Source of the DNA: Gp6-AA40 sp035293405
GTDB taxonomy: Bacteria; Acidobacteriota; Vicinamibacteria; Vicinamibacterales; UBA2999
NCBI GenBank assembly: GCA_035293405.1
Contig: DATDOE010000089.1
Coordinates: 13,818-77,817, forward strand
Direction of reading: 5' to 3'
DNA: 64,000 bases
The position numbers and the translations under genes are program-made. Positions 22,972 through 33,550 of the stretch are shown piece after piece; within the stretch, counting starts at the first letter, position 1; each line of letters opens with the position of its first letter. Below the pieces are notes generated by a model. That model was not told where the DNA came from. It did not search any database and saw only the letters and a program-made list of their open reading frames with translations.

Positions 22972-24330
22972 TCAGATCCTCCCTGCGCGCTTGAGCGCGT
23001 GATAGCGGTTGACCAGCTCGATTCCGAGCCGTTCCGGCTCGGCGTCCACCATCAATCCTTCACCGGTGACGAGCCGGTTGAAGGCGTCGCGCCGCGACTG
23101 CTCGTACAGGTGAGCGCTCGCGACGTCGATGGCCGCGTCGCCGCTCACGACCGGCTGCATCATCAGCTCGCCGACGATCCGTTCACGCACGCTGGCGAGG
23201 AGCACGAGATGACGCGAGCGCAGGAGCCGAAGGGCGTGATTCAGCTCGGTGCCGTCCTCGTCGCGGAAGTTGGTGATGACGATGACGAGGGCACGTTTGT
23301 GCTGACGGCGGAGCACATCCTGCGCGGCGGCCACGTAGTCGGAGTGGGTGGGGGAGGGCTGCACGCCATAGAGCTGGCTCATCAGCGCGTTCAAGGCCTG
23401 AGCGCCTTTTCGAGGTGCGAATGACCGCTCGAGCCCGATTGGCGTGCCGAAGGTCATGGCCCCGACTTCGTCCCCCTGTTTGAGCGCCACGTAGGTGAGG
23501 AGCATCACCGCGTTCAGCACCTGGTCGAAATGTGTGGTCCCGATGCCGCCCTGCCGATCGTCTGCGCGCATCCGGCGGCCGCAGTCGACCAGGAGCATCA
23601 CGCACTGATCGCGCTCGTCCTGGAACTCGCGAACGATCGGCTTCCCCATCTTCAGCGTTGCGCGCCAGTCGATGTGGCGTACCGAGTCGCCGGTGCGGTA
23701 CTCCGAGAGCTGCTTGAAGTCGGTGCCCTGCCCGCGCTGCTGAAACGTCTTCACGCCGATCTCCTGCAGACGGCGATCGCCGGCCAGCCACGCGTAGCGC
23801 GCCACCTGAGCGAAGTCGGGGTAGACGCGCCGCACCTCACGGGTGCCGAGTCGTTCGAACAGTTCGCACAGTCCCCAGCGGGATCGAATACGCACCTCGG
23901 CCGGCTCGAAGGTCACCTCGCCTCGCTGGTTTGGAATCACCGTGTATGACGTCTCCACACGCGTGCCGCCGACGAGACTCAGAGGCATCGGCAGGCCTTC
24001 GGTGAAGAGCGTCGGATCGGCGTGGTCGTGCAGCACGCAGCGCCAGTCCACCGCGCCTTCGGTCTCGATCATGAGTGGCAGCGCACGTCTGACGCCGATC
24101 GCGAACGCGGCCGGCAGGCGGCGTGTCATGGCCGGCGACGACTGCCGCCAGGCGCGGCGGGACGCGAAGCAGTCCCAGGTGCTTGCCGCGGCGAGCGCAG
24201 CGAACGCGCCTGCCGCGAGCCATGCGGCGAGCGCCACGCTCATCCCGGCGATCAGCGCGATGAGCATGGCCGACGACAGGGCACCGAGCGCGACAATCGC
24301 CGGCCGGCCCGGAATCACACGGCTTCGCAT
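22972..24330 (-). CDS. DUF58 domain protein with N-terminal membrane anchor
   Basis: The 452-residue protein has two hydrophobic segments in the first 60 residues and a C-terminal DUF58 (von Willebrand A-like) domain. The domain starts with the family hallmark GTDFKQLSEYRTGDSVRHIDWRATLKMGKPIVREF, then VMLLVDCGRRM, a MIDAS-type site. DUF58 proteins work with MoxR AAA ATPases, whose gene lies 11 nt upstream, as chaperone-like systems for cell-envelope or metal-enzyme maturation. Confidence 0.92.
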   Translation of the reverse strand: MRSRVIPGRPAIVALGALSSAMLIALIAGMSVALAAWLAAGAFAALAAASTWDCFASRRAWRQSSPAMTRRLPAAFAIGVRRALPLMIETEGAVDWRCVLHDHADPTLFTEGLPMPLSLVGGTRVETSYTVIPNQRGEVTFEPAEVRIRSRWGLCELFERLGTREVRRVYPDFAQVARYAWLAGDRRLQEIGVKTFQQRGQGTDFKQLSEYRTGDSVRHIDWRATLKMGKPIVREFQDERDQCVMLLVDCGRRMRADDRQGGIGTTHFDQVLNAVMLLTYVALKQGDEVGAMTFGTPIGLERSFAPRKGAQALNALMSQLYGVQPSPTHSDYVAAAQDVLRRQHKRALVIVITNFRDEDGTELNHALRLLRSRHLVLLASVRERIVGELMMQPVVSGDAAIDVASAHLYEQSRRDAFNRLVTGEGLMVDAEPERLGIELVNRYHALKRAGRI

Positions 24331-24341
24331 GGCCCCGTTGC

Positions 24342-25305
<964 letters not shown>

Positions 25306-25319
<14 letters not shown>

Positions 25320-26493
25320 ACGACGACCTCGAATGCTCGATGAGCGCTTGCCGACGCGCGGCCTCGAGCACAGCAACGGTGTTGCGCAACGTGTGAGGGC
25401 GGCGCCAGGCCGCGTGGTGAAGGGCCGCCGCGAGCCCGTCGTGGTCGAAGCCCGTGAGACGCGCGAGCGCCGCCGTGCGCTCTGTCTCGGGCAGGCGCTT
25501 GTAGCCCGGGATCCGCCGCTGGACCGCCTCCTCCAGCGCGCGGACGGCCGCCGCATGCAGCGACTCACCGCGGCCGTACCTCATCGCGAACTGACCGGTT
25601 CCGAGGATCTGCTCGGCGAGCGAGCGCCGTGCCGGATTGGTGGGCGGAGCCGGCGGACCAAACCGGACGCTATTGCGCCACAGCGCCACCGCGAGGAGTA
25701 CAAGGGAGAGCGCGACGACCGGTCCGCCATGCTGCCAGGTCAACGCCAGCAGCGACGGATGATCATCCTCGGACAGAAAGTGCAGTTCGTCGCCGCGACG
25801 GAGCTCGGTGGCGGCCACCAAGAGCCAGCCGTGATCGCCGTCGAACAGCTGTCGATACCGGAATGGGGTCGCGTTGATGACCGTCACCGTGCCGAGGCCG
25901 ACATGAACCCGCATGGCCTGGACGCCGGATTCGCCGCGCAACGCCCATTCAGTGCTCTTGCTGGTCGTGAGGAAGGAGAATTTGTAGAAATCGCATATCC
26001 AGTGGCTGGTGTCGGCTGCCCCGTCCGCGGCGGTGCCACGAAATTCTTCACTGAAACGGCCACACGGGTTGGCGGACACGGGCGCCGCGGACTCGTCCGG
26101 CTCCTCGTCCTCATCCCGGTATTCGCGAATGATTCCGGACCAGCGCTCGAATGCCTCGTCGCCGCCGGTGAGGGTGTCGTCCACGACCAGCCGGCCTCCC
26201 GATGCCACCCATTGCTCGATCGCGTGACGACGTCCCGGGCTGAGATCCCAGTGCCACGACGACAGCACAATCACCGCGCTGGCGGGCGGCACGGTCAGGA
26301 CACGATCCCAGGACGTATGCATCCCGAGGCCCGCGGCGAATCTCTGCGCGGCATAGAACGGATTGGTGAGCGCCTCTCCCTTCGGAGGCATCGGGACTTT
26401 CACGTCGGCCCAATACGTGTTGCGCGCGATCCACACGATCAGCAGGATCACGGGCACTGCGACGATCGCCGAGATGATGCTGGCGCGCTTCAC
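25306..26493 (-). CDS. DUF4350 membrane protein
   Basis: The 395-residue protein has an N-terminal membrane segment (AIVAVPVILLIVWIA), a GATase-like extracytoplasmic region (AVIVLSSWHWDLSPGRRHAIEQWVASGGRLVVDDTL) and a second membrane segment near residue 270 (VVALSLVLLAVAL). A cytoplasmic helical tail follows. This is the DUF4350 layout found between MoxR and DUF4129 genes. It overlaps both neighbours (14 nt with MoxR, ATGA-type with DUF4129). Confidence 0.88.
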
Positions 26494-27278
26494 GCGGTGC
26501 CCTCGTTCGTGGTGGCCGCGAGCGTTGACGGCGCATCGAGCGCGGCGGCGAAGTGGTCGCAGAGCATATAGACGGCGTCTGACGGCACGTCCTCGCGGCC
26601 ATACACCGATCGCTGCCAGACCCGAACGAGGCGGGAGCTGTACTCGGATGGTGCCGCCGCGAGATGCATCGAGGCGAGCGCCAGACAGTCACCCTCCGTA
26701 CTCGAATCCCGAATCGGAACGCGATGCACGTGGGCGAGCCGCGACAGCAGCCCGCGATAGAGCAGCGCGAGCGCCGCGCGATGTTCGCCACGTTCCCACA
26801 GACGGCGTGCCGCGGCCCCGATGTCGGGGGGGAGCGTCTCGGGCCGGATGTCGAGGTCGCGCACGTGGGTCGGTACGACGAAGGTGCCGTCGGCGTCTCG
26901 TTCAGCGTGCGCCCTGACGAGGCGCACGATGTACACGACGAGCAGTCCGGCCAGCAGCGCCGCCGCGCACCACAACAGTGCGCGCGCCGATTGCCCGATC
27001 CATCTGAAGAGGTCGGCGATCCAGGCGTACCATGGAGACGTCTTGGACGGCTCTGGTTTCGACGTGGAGCTCCAATGAAGCATCCTGATGGTGCGCTCCG
27101 TGGCCAGGTTCGGATCCGCTTTCACGTCGGCGAGCGCTTTCGAGATCTCGTCATCGGCAGGCCGGGCGGCGCGCGCCTGCGGGGCGCGTTCCTGGGCGCC
27201 GGCAGTGTCGATCGACGCCGTGCCGATCACGGCGGCCAGCACGATCGCGCGCAGGCAGGCGTCAGCGGGTGAACGCAC
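26490..27278 (-). CDS. DUF4129 membrane protein
   Basis: The 262-residue protein has a signal/anchor at the N terminus, a transmembrane segment near 105-125 (LLWCAAALLAGLLVVYIVRLV) and the C-terminal DUF4129 helical domain (AARRLWERGEHRAALALLYRGLLSRLA... and DCLALA). DUF4129 is often linked to transglutaminase-like or MoxR operons. It overlaps the preceding membrane-protein gene by 17 nt. Confidence 0.88.
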   Translation of the reverse strand: MRSPADACLRAIVLAAVIGTASIDTAGAQERAPQARAARPADDEISKALADVKADPNLATERTIRMLHWSSTSKPEPSKTSPWYAWIADLFRWIGQSARALLWCAAALLAGLLVVYIVRLVRAHAERDADGTFVVPTHVRDLDIRPETLPPDIGAAARRLWERGEHRAALALLYRGLLSRLAHVHRVPIRDSSTEGDCLALASMHLAAAPSEYSSRLVRVWQRSVYGREDVPSDAVYMLCDHFAAALDAPSTLAATTNEGTA

Positions 27279-27996
27279 GCCGGAACTCCTGTTCGATATC
27301 CCACGCCTCGAGCTCGGCGCGTCTATTCAGATACATCGCGAACCCGGCGGCGACGTAGAACGGTTCGACAAACAGCACCGCGATCGCATACGGCAGCGAA
27401 GGCGCGATCGCGAGCATTCCCGGCAGCTGTCCCGACAGCACCTGGAACAGCTCCGGCGTGCGGCCCGAGGGCGCGAACCAGTAGACGAGCGACAGGAGCG
27501 ATAGCGAGATGGCTGCCTCGGCGGCGCTGAAGGCCGAGGTCGTCATCATCGCGGATCCTGTATTGCGGCGGCGGATCTGCCGCACTCGAGCGCCGGCGTT
27601 CCAGATCGACAGGCCCTCGAGCTGATACACGGGCTGGGTGAGCGAGCGCCAGAGCGACAGGCGCTGCACGGTCAACGTGAACAGCAGCCGGCTCCACCAG
27701 ACCTGTCGCTGCGCTCGCCACACGTCTCCGATCGTCGTCGGCTGCCCGAACGCCGCCCGGGAGAGGACGAACAGCACTGTGCGATCGAGCCATGGCTTCG
27801 ACCACCAGATCAGGAGGCTCGGCAGCCAGTAGGCGATCTCGAACGTGGACAGCGCCAGGATGAACACCGGCAGCGCCACGATCGCGTAGGAGGAATAGAG
27901 GGAACGGGACGTGTGCTGACAGAGACGTACGCCGAGGTCTGTGGCTTCAACCGGCGTCCGCGGCCGCAAGCGCAAGGCGAGCGCGTCAATCTGCAC
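27262..27996 (-). CDS. Membrane protein of the MoxR/DUF58 operon, unknown function
   Basis: The 244-residue protein has about four hydrophobic segments (YAIVALPVFILALSTFEIAYWL, MMTTSAFSAAEAAISLSLLSLVYWF, LPYAIAVLFVEPFYVAAGFAMYL). It ends with RRAELEAWDIEQEFRRAF, a motif also seen in DUF975-like membrane proteins. It overlaps genes on both sides and always moves with this operon type, so it is probably a structural subunit of the same complex (inference). Confidence 0.75.
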   Translation of the reverse strand: MQIDALALRLRPRTPVEATDLGVRLCQHTSRSLYSSYAIVALPVFILALSTFEIAYWLPSLLIWWSKPWLDRTVLFVLSRAAFGQPTTIGDVWRAQRQVWWSRLLFTLTVQRLSLWRSLTQPVYQLEGLSIWNAGARVRQIRRRNTGSAMMTTSAFSAAEAAISLSLLSLVYWFAPSGRTPELFQVLSGQLPGMLAIAPSLPYAIAVLFVEPFYVAAGFAMYLNRRAELEAWDIEQEFRRAFTR

Positions 27997-28969
27997 GGCG
28001 TCCCTGAAACGTGAAGTAGCTCAGCACCGCCGTCCAGCATACGGCCGCAACGCCGTACTTGATGGACGGCGCCAGCCAGCTCGCGGAGGACCAGAAGGCC
28101 TCGACGGCGGCGGCCACACACAACATCGCGCTCACGCCGTAGAGCAGAACCACCGATCCCCGCGCGGCGTACACCAGCGATTGCCGGCGGGTCACGCGGC
28201 CCGGTGCGAGCAGCGCGTGCCCGATCCGCAGCCCCGCCGCGCCTGCCAGCACGATCGCGGTCAACTCGAAGGCGGAGTGTGTCGCGACGAAGGAATAGAA
28301 GGTCGCGGAGAGCCCACGCGCGGTCAGGAAGCCCGCGAGCGCGCCGCCGAACGCGCCGTTGTAGGCCAGAAAGAACAGCGTACCCAGACCCGCGAACAAC
28401 CCGCCGGCATAGCACTGGAACGCAACCGAGATGTTGTTGCGGATGTAGAAGCCGAACATCATCCAGTCCGTGGATGCCGTGCGAATGCGGCCGATGGAAC
28501 GCGCATTCGGCGAGTACATGTCCTCGAAAGACGAGGCCGTGTCCGAGCTGACGACGGAAAGAATCAAGTCCGGCCGCCAGTACACCAGCACCCCAATGAC
28601 GATCGTCGGCAGCAGGAAGACCGCCGCGGCCGTGGCCACGTACGGCCAGTTGGCGCGAACGGCGCGGGGGAAGTCGCGGGCGATCAGATTCTTCAGCTGC
28701 GCGAGGCCCAGCTCGCGCCGGTGGTAGATCAACTGGTGGGCATTCGCGGTCGCACGCTCGAGACGGTCCACCATGTACGCGGGGTACGAACGTGCCCGTG
28801 CCAGAGCGAGATGCTCGCATGCGCGACGGTAGAGCGCGGCCAGGCGCGCACCCGACACGGCGGAGCCGCTATCAGTCGTGCCGGCCTTCCGGCCGGCGGC
28901 AAGATCCAGCAGCCGCTCGAGCTCGTCCCACTCTTTCTGATAGAGCTGTTCGAAGTGCAGCGGTGTCAT
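27986..28969 (-). CDS. SpoIIM-family membrane protein
   Basis: The 327-residue protein has an N-terminal helical domain (EQLYQKEWDELERLLDLA, LAALYRRACEHLALARARSYP) and five to six membrane helices with the stage-II-sporulation-M hallmark FYSFVATHSAFELTAIVLAGAAGLRIG. This is not evidence of sporulation; SpoIIM homologues are common in MoxR/DUF58 operons of non-sporulating bacteria. I chose the ATG at 28969 because it makes an ATGA overlap with the RDD gene; a start at 28987 is possible. Confidence 0.88.
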   Translation of the reverse strand: MTPLHFEQLYQKEWDELERLLDLAAGRKAGTTDSGSAVSGARLAALYRRACEHLALARARSYPAYMVDRLERATANAHQLIYHRRELGLAQLKNLIARDFPRAVRANWPYVATAAAVFLLPTIVIGVLVYWRPDLILSVVSSDTASSFEDMYSPNARSIGRIRTASTDWMMFGFYIRNNISVAFQCYAGGLFAGLGTLFFLAYNGAFGGALAGFLTARGLSATFYSFVATHSAFELTAIVLAGAAGLRIGHALLAPGRVTRRQSLVYAARGSVVLLYGVSAMLCVAAAVEAFWSSASWLAPSIKYGVAAVCWTAVLSYFTFQGRRAD

Positions 28970-29715
28970 CGGCGTCCCAGGACCCACTGGGCAACGCCGA
29001 GCACGCGGCGTGTCACCTCGGGTCCGGCGCGGCCGGCGTCTCCCGAGACCGGCGCGGCGAGTGCCGCCAGTTCGTCGAGCCGCTCCGCGGTCAACGTCGG
29101 CGCGCGTGCGGCCAGTGCGACCACGGCGGCCTGATCTTCAGGGGCCAGGAGCCTCGCCGGTGTAACCGGCGCGACATCGGCCAGCGTGATCCTGGGAATC
29201 GGACGCGTCTCGTGCACCACCAGCGTCGCCGCTGCCAGATCGCCGAGCCGCTTGCAGTCGCGCCGAAGCAGGATGCTCACGACGGCGAAGCCGTAGCAGA
29301 ACGGGAGGAAGTCGGCCACCCGAAGGAGGTTGCGAGTCACCGACGCGGCCGGAGCGACGGGCAGGCCGGTGTCCATCACCACCTTGAGCCCGAACGTTTT
29401 CTTCCCGGGAGTGGCCCCGGATTGGGTGAGCTCGAAAAAGACGGGATAGAACCACTCGAGGACGAACAGCAGGATCAACCAGAAGGCGACGCCCACGCCT
29501 TCCATGAAGGCCGCCGCAAATGCCGCCGCCCAGATGATCGCGAGCCGGATGATCCAGTCGATCAGAAAGGCGTAGAAGCGTGCGTGCAGTCCGGCCGGGC
29601 GCAGCTCCAGCAGAATGCCTTCGGGCGTCTCGGCCGTGACGACCGTGTCGAGCACGTCCCTCCGAGCCAGAGCCGCCTCAGGACTTGATGACGATCGTGT
29701 CCGCAATCCTGTCAT
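28966..29715 (-). CDS. RDD-family membrane protein
   Basis: The 249-residue protein contains the RDD domain: LHARFYAFLIDWIIRLAIIW, TPGKKTFGLKVV and RRDCKRLGDLAAATLVV, with three hydrophobic segments. The C-terminal 80 residues are cytoplasmic and Ala-rich. It overlaps the upstream small RDD gene by 38 nt and the SpoIIM gene by 4 nt. Confidence 0.88.
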   Translation of the reverse strand: MTGLRTRSSSSPEAALARRDVLDTVVTAETPEGILLELRPAGLHARFYAFLIDWIIRLAIIWAAAFAAAFMEGVGVAFWLILLFVLEWFYPVFFELTQSGATPGKKTFGLKVVMDTGLPVAPAASVTRNLLRVADFLPFCYGFAVVSILLRRDCKRLGDLAAATLVVHETRPIPRITLADVAPVTPARLLAPEDQAAVVALAARAPTLTAERLDELAALAAPVSGDAGRAGPEVTRRVLGVAQWVLGRR

Positions 29716-30019
29716 GCAGACACTGCCGCGATTCCGCGAAGATGAACGGCGAATCGAGGACCCCGTACAGCGGGACGATGTTGATCAGCCAATTGAGGAC
29801 ATTGCGCATCCAGATGAGCCGTCCGAGTGAGACCGCAGAGCCATCGCTGCGCACGACCTTGATGCCAATGAGCTTCTTTAGGTAGACCAGCACCCCGAAA
29901 ATGAACGTGTCGAGGATCGATGCGCCGAGACGTGCCCCGCGTTCGGCGGGGACAATGCCCGCAGTGGACACGGCGATATCCTGGACGACGGCCCGCGGTG
30001 GAGCATACGGATTGGTCAT
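29678..30019 (-). CDS. Short RDD-like membrane protein
   Basis: The 113-residue protein is a compact RDD relative: AERGARLGASILDTFIFGVLVYLKKLIGIKV, an internal stretch WMRNVLNWLINIVPLYGVLD, and the RDD ending CLHDRIADTIVI. It lacks one of the usual membrane helices, so it may be a shortened copy or act as a partner of the following full-length RDD protein. It is the first gene of the eight-gene minus-strand operon. Confidence 0.8.
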   Translation of the reverse strand: MTNPYAPPRAVVQDIAVSTAGIVPAERGARLGASILDTFIFGVLVYLKKLIGIKVVRSDGSAVSLGRLIWMRNVLNWLINIVPLYGVLDSPFIFAESRQCLHDRIADTIVIKS

Positions 30020-30089
30020 CGAAACTCCTGAAGGTCCCTGCGGTATCGCTCAGCTTATCGGCGTCTGGGGATTTACACTCCAGAGGGTT

Positions 30090-31187
30090 ATGTCAGGTCA
30101 GTCTTTTCCTATTGCCCCGCCCGTCGAGCCGATGCTTGCCAAGCTCGCGGAGGAGCTTCCGCAGGGGCAGGGGTTTCTGTACGAGCCGAAGTGGGATGGG
30201 TTTCGCGCGATCGTGTTTCGCGGCGGCGGCGAGGTGTTCATCCAGAGCCGCGATCTGCGCCCGCTCGACCGCTACTTTCCCGAGCTGCACGACGCGTTGA
30301 TCGCGAATCTGCCGGACGGGTGCGTCGTGGACGGTGAGATCGTCATTGCCACGCCTCACGGACTGGATTTCGACGCGCTGCAGATGCGGCTTCATCCTGC
30401 CGCGTCACGCGTCGCGGAGCTGGCGCGGGAGACCCCGGCGGGATTCGTCGCGTTCGACGTCCTGGCTACCGATGGAGAGGACCTTCGCGAGATCGCACAG
30501 AGCGAGCGCCGGCGGCGTCTCGAACGGCTGCTCGCCGACGCGCGTCCGCCCATCCATCTGACGCCCATGACCCAGGACCGCTCGCTCGCCGCTGAATGGC
30601 TGTCGCGATTCGAAGGCGCCGGCCTCGACGGTGTCATCGCCAAGCCGATGACCGGCACCTACCAGCCCGGCAAGCGTTCGATGCTCAAGGTCAAGCACGC
30701 CCGCACCGCCGACTGCGTCGTCGCCGGCTTCCGCTGGTACAAGGCCGGCAGGAACGAGCTGATCGGATCGTTGCTGCTCGGGCTCTACGATGATGGCGGG
30801 CGTTTGCATCACGTGGGCGTGACCTCGTCGTTCACGATGGCTCGGCGACGCGAGCTCGCCGCCGAGCTCGAGCCGCTGCGCGCCGGCGCGCTCGACGCGC
30901 ATCCGTGGCGGGAATGGGCCGAGGCCAGCGGCGACGGAACGACACGGATGCCCGGAGGGCAGAGCCGTTGGAGCGCCGGCAAGGATCTGTCGTGGGAGCC
31001 GCTGCGCATCGAGCGCGTGTGCGAGGTGAAGTACGACCACATGCAGGGCGATCGGTTTCGCCATGCCGCGGTCTTCGAACGCTGGCGGCCGGACAAGCGC
31101 CCAAGCGACTGCCGCTACGACCAGCTCGAGGTCACGGCTCCTTACGAGCTCGAGAAGGTCTTCGGTGCGGCTGGCCAGGACCGCTGA
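30090..31187 (+). CDS. ATP-dependent DNA ligase (LigD ligase-domain type)
   Basis: The 365-residue protein carries the adenylation motif EPKWDGFRA (KxDG lysine near residue 35), motif III-like GFVAFDVLA, motif IV-like GLDGVIAK and motif V SMLKVKHARTADCVV, followed by an OB domain. It has no polymerase or phosphoesterase domain, so it is the ligase module alone. The LigD polymerase module is encoded convergently, and the two genes overlap by 56 nt at their 3' ends. A TACACT -10-like box lies 10-12 nt before the ATG. Confidence 0.92.
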   Translation: MSGQSFPIAPPVEPMLAKLAEELPQGQGFLYEPKWDGFRAIVFRGGGEVFIQSRDLRPLDRYFPELHDALIANLPDGCVVDGEIVIATPHGLDFDALQMRLHPAASRVAELARETPAGFVAFDVLATDGEDLREIAQSERRRRLERLLADARPPIHLTPMTQDRSLAAEWLSRFEGAGLDGVIAKPMTGTYQPGKRSMLKVKHARTADCVVAGFRWYKAGRNELIGSLLLGLYDDGGRLHHVGVTSSFTMARRRELAAELEPLRAGALDAHPWREWAEASGDGTTRMPGGQSRWSAGKDLSWEPLRIERVCEVKYDHMQGDRFRHAAVFERWRPDKRPSDCRYDQLEVTAPYELEKVFGAAGQDR

Positions 31188-32481
31188 CATCGCTCTGTCC
31201 CGAGCGAGCGGAGCGAGTCGAGGGGGTCCACTCGGCGGCCATGTCCTCATCGGGGTCCAGCGGCTCCTGCGTGGGACGAAGATCCGCCGGGACGTGCTCG
31301 AGGTTGACGCGCACCCGCGTCCACGTACGAAAGCGCCCCCGCATCGCATCCACGAGCACGTCGGCTGGTTGCAGATGCGCGCTCGCATCAGGGTGACGGG
31401 CCTTCCATCGTTCGAAGCCGGCGAGGGCGTCCGCCTTCTCGCGGGCACGCCCGATTTCGATGAGCGGCCGGGTCGGCGTCCGCCGGCGTGACGGCGCCAC
31501 ACGCGGCGATTCCCCCTCTTGCTTTTGGTAGTGAGGGGGCCACGGTGCATCGCCGAGGCCCTCCTGCTCCTGCCGAGTCGAGAGCTCGAGAAGCGCGATG
31601 AGCGAGCCTGGGTGCGTGTCCATCGCGGCATGGGGATCGCCGATGGCGGCGAAGCGGCCCGGCATCGTGGCGAGCGTGAAGTCCCCAGGCTCGCAGGACT
31701 CGATCTCCTCCCACGCCAACGGTGCCGACACCCGTGCGTCCGGCTTCGGCCTCACTGAATAGGCCGCGGCGACCGTTCGATCCTTGGCGTTCTGGTTGTA
31801 GTCGAGAAACACCCCGTGACGCTCTTCCTTCCACCACTTGCTCGTCGCCAGCTGGGGCGCGCGCCGCTCCACCTCGCGCGCGAGCGCCAGGGCGGCGCGC
31901 CGGACCTCGTCGAAGGACCAGCGCGGCTCGATGCGCACGTAGACGTGGATGCCGCGCGACCCTGACGTCTTCGGCCAGGCGACGAGACCGAAGTCGGTGA
32001 GCGTCGCGTGGACGATGCCGGCAACGGTGCGGATGTGGGGCCACTCCACGCCCGGAACGGGATCGAGATCGATGCGCAACTCGTCGGGATGGTCGAGGTC
32101 GTCGGCGCGAACCGGATGCGGATGCAGTTCGAGGCACGCGAGGTTCGCCATCCACGCGAGCGTGGCCGCGTCGCGTGGGACGACCTCTTCCGCGCGACGT
32201 CCCGATGGAAAGCGCAGCTCCACGACGTCGATCCATGGCGGGCGTGATTCCGGGGCGCGCTTCTGGAAGAAGAACTCTCCGTCGATGCCGTTCGGATAAC
32301 GCACGAGCACGTTGGGCCGGTTCCCCGCTGCACGCAGCGCACCGTCCGCAACCGCGAGGTAGTAGCGCGCGACGTCGAGCTTGGTGTAGCCCGCCTGCGG
32401 GAAGAGCACCTTCTGCGGGTTCGAGATCGGTACGTCGCGACCGGCGACGGTCAGGACCTCGTGTTCGACGCGGCTCGGCAC
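31132..32481 (-). CDS. LigD polymerase-domain protein (NHEJ primase-polymerase)
   Basis: The 449-residue protein has the archaeo-eukaryotic primase fold of LigD POL: NPQKVLFPQAGYTKLDVARYY, the metal-binding ELRIDLDPVPG (Asp-X-Asp), KTSGSRGIHVYV, and KWWKEERHGVFLDYNQNAKDRTVAAAYSVR. It fills gaps at double-strand breaks in Ku-dependent end joining. The C-terminal 130 residues are a charged extension rich in Arg and Pro. The GTG at 32481 was chosen because TATAGT lies 6 nt upstream; an ATG at 32523 also exists. Confidence 0.9.
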   Translation of the reverse strand: MPSRVEHEVLTVAGRDVPISNPQKVLFPQAGYTKLDVARYYLAVADGALRAAGNRPNVLVRYPNGIDGEFFFQKRAPESRPPWIDVVELRFPSGRRAEEVVPRDAATLAWMANLACLELHPHPVRADDLDHPDELRIDLDPVPGVEWPHIRTVAGIVHATLTDFGLVAWPKTSGSRGIHVYVRIEPRWSFDEVRRAALALAREVERRAPQLATSKWWKEERHGVFLDYNQNAKDRTVAAAYSVRPKPDARVSAPLAWEEIESCEPGDFTLATMPGRFAAIGDPHAAMDTHPGSLIALLELSTRQEQEGLGDAPWPPHYQKQEGESPRVAPSRRRTPTRPLIEIGRAREKADALAGFERWKARHPDASAHLQPADVLVDAMRGRFRTWTRVRVNLEHVPADLRPTQEPLDPDEDMAAEWTPSTRSARSGQSDVSGPGQPHRRPSRARKEP

Positions 32482-32487
32482 AGCTTC

Positions 32488-32493
32488 ACTATA
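32488..32493 (-). promoter_or_regulatory. -10 element of the LigD polymerase gene
   Basis: TATAGT on the minus strand is 6 nt before the GTG at 32481. This leaderless spacing, shared with other genes here, is the main reason for preferring this start. Confidence 0.5.
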
Positions 32494-32818
32494 GATGAAC
32501 CTACACATCCTTCTTACAAACACCGACCTGATGCGCGTATCTCAGCGTTCATCTGGTCAATGCACACAGCGAGATCTGCAGATCAGTTTGGGCTGGAGTC
32601 GTTGTTGCACTTATCAGAAGTGAAGCCCGTGTGGGACTTCATCGGCAGCAAGCTCATGGTGGGGCGAGGGCGCCCACCGATAGGAGTCAGCGTCTGCATC
32701 AGCATCGTGTCACGCGGATCAATGAAATCAGCATTGCCCCGGCGCCGGCAAAGCGAAAGGGCTGACTGTCGGGTCGCGAGCCATCACAGAGACGAACACA
32801 GCAAGAAGGAGCATCCAC
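32494..32818. other. Intergenic region between divergent genes
   Basis: No convincing gene is seen. It holds a 12-bp perfect palindrome GATCTGCAGATC (about 32572-32583) and a 6-bp-stem hairpin GGTGGG...CCCACC at 32658-32678. An AAGGAG ribosome site lies at the right end for the glycine-zipper gene. Short open frames here have no recognisable features. Confidence 0.5.
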
Positions 32819-33391
32819 ATGGCAGACAAGAAGGTCGCCGTTTTCGGCATCTATCACACGGTCGTGCAGGCGGAGCGCGCGGCGGACGCACTCGTGACGC
32901 AGGGGTTCTTCGCCAACTCCGACATCTCGGTGCTGTTGCCGGACACGCAGAGCACGAAGGAATTTGCCCGCGAGAAGCACACCAAGGCGCCTGAAGGCAC
33001 GACCACCGGCGCGGTGACGGGTGGCGCGATCGGCGGGACGTTGGGCCTGCTCGCCGGTATCGGCGCGCTCGCCATTCCCGGACTCGGGCCGTTCATCGCG
33101 GCTGGTCCGATCATGGGCGCGCTCGCCGGTGTGGGCGCGGGCGGAGCCGTCGGCGGCCTGGTCGGCGCGCTGGTCGGCATGGGCATTCCCGAGTACGAAG
33201 CCAAGCGGTACGAGGGGCGAGTGAAGGAAGGCGGCATCCTGCTGTCGGTCCACTGCTCGACCTCCGATGACATCGCGCGCGCGAAGGAGATTCTGAAGCG
33301 CACCGGCGCCGACGACATCGCGTCGAGCCCCGAAGAGAGCTCGGACTCCTCCGACGCGACGACGACCCACAGCGGTTCGAGAAGGATGTAG
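32819..33391 (+). CDS. Glycine-zipper membrane-associated stress-type protein
   Basis: The 190-residue protein has an N-terminal ferredoxin-like half (KKVAVFGIYHTVVQAERAADALVTQGF), a long Gly/Ala zipper of about 70 residues with repeated GG, GA and GxxxG steps, and a C-terminal half resembling the N-terminal fold (GGILLSVHC...AKEILKRTGADDI). This layout resembles general-stress or DUF1269-like proteins. The tail is Ser/Asp-rich and disordered. An AAGGAG lies upstream. It is probably monocistronic. Confidence 0.8.
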   Translation: MADKKVAVFGIYHTVVQAERAADALVTQGFFANSDISVLLPDTQSTKEFAREKHTKAPEGTTTGAVTGGAIGGTLGLLAGIGALAIPGLGPFIAAGPIMGALAGVGAGGAVGGLVGALVGMGIPEYEAKRYEGRVKEGGILLSVHCSTSDDIARAKEILKRTGADDIASSPEESSDSSDATTTHSGSRRM

Positions 33392-33550
33392 AGCCTGTGG
33401 TCGATAGGTGACCGTGCGCACCGGGGAAGGCCGGGCAGTTCGGCCTCCCCCCGGGTGCGTGTCATCGAGCGTTCGCTCCAGGGATAGGTGCTCAGGATTC
33501 CCTCCTGAACCCGGCGTTTCGGGTCAGAATCGTCTGAGAGGAGAACGCCG

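Noticed and set aside
27986..28969. Evidence for sporulation from the SpoIIM homologue
   Set aside because: SpoIIM-family proteins are widespread in MoxR/DUF58 operons of non-spore-formers; no other sporulation gene is present.
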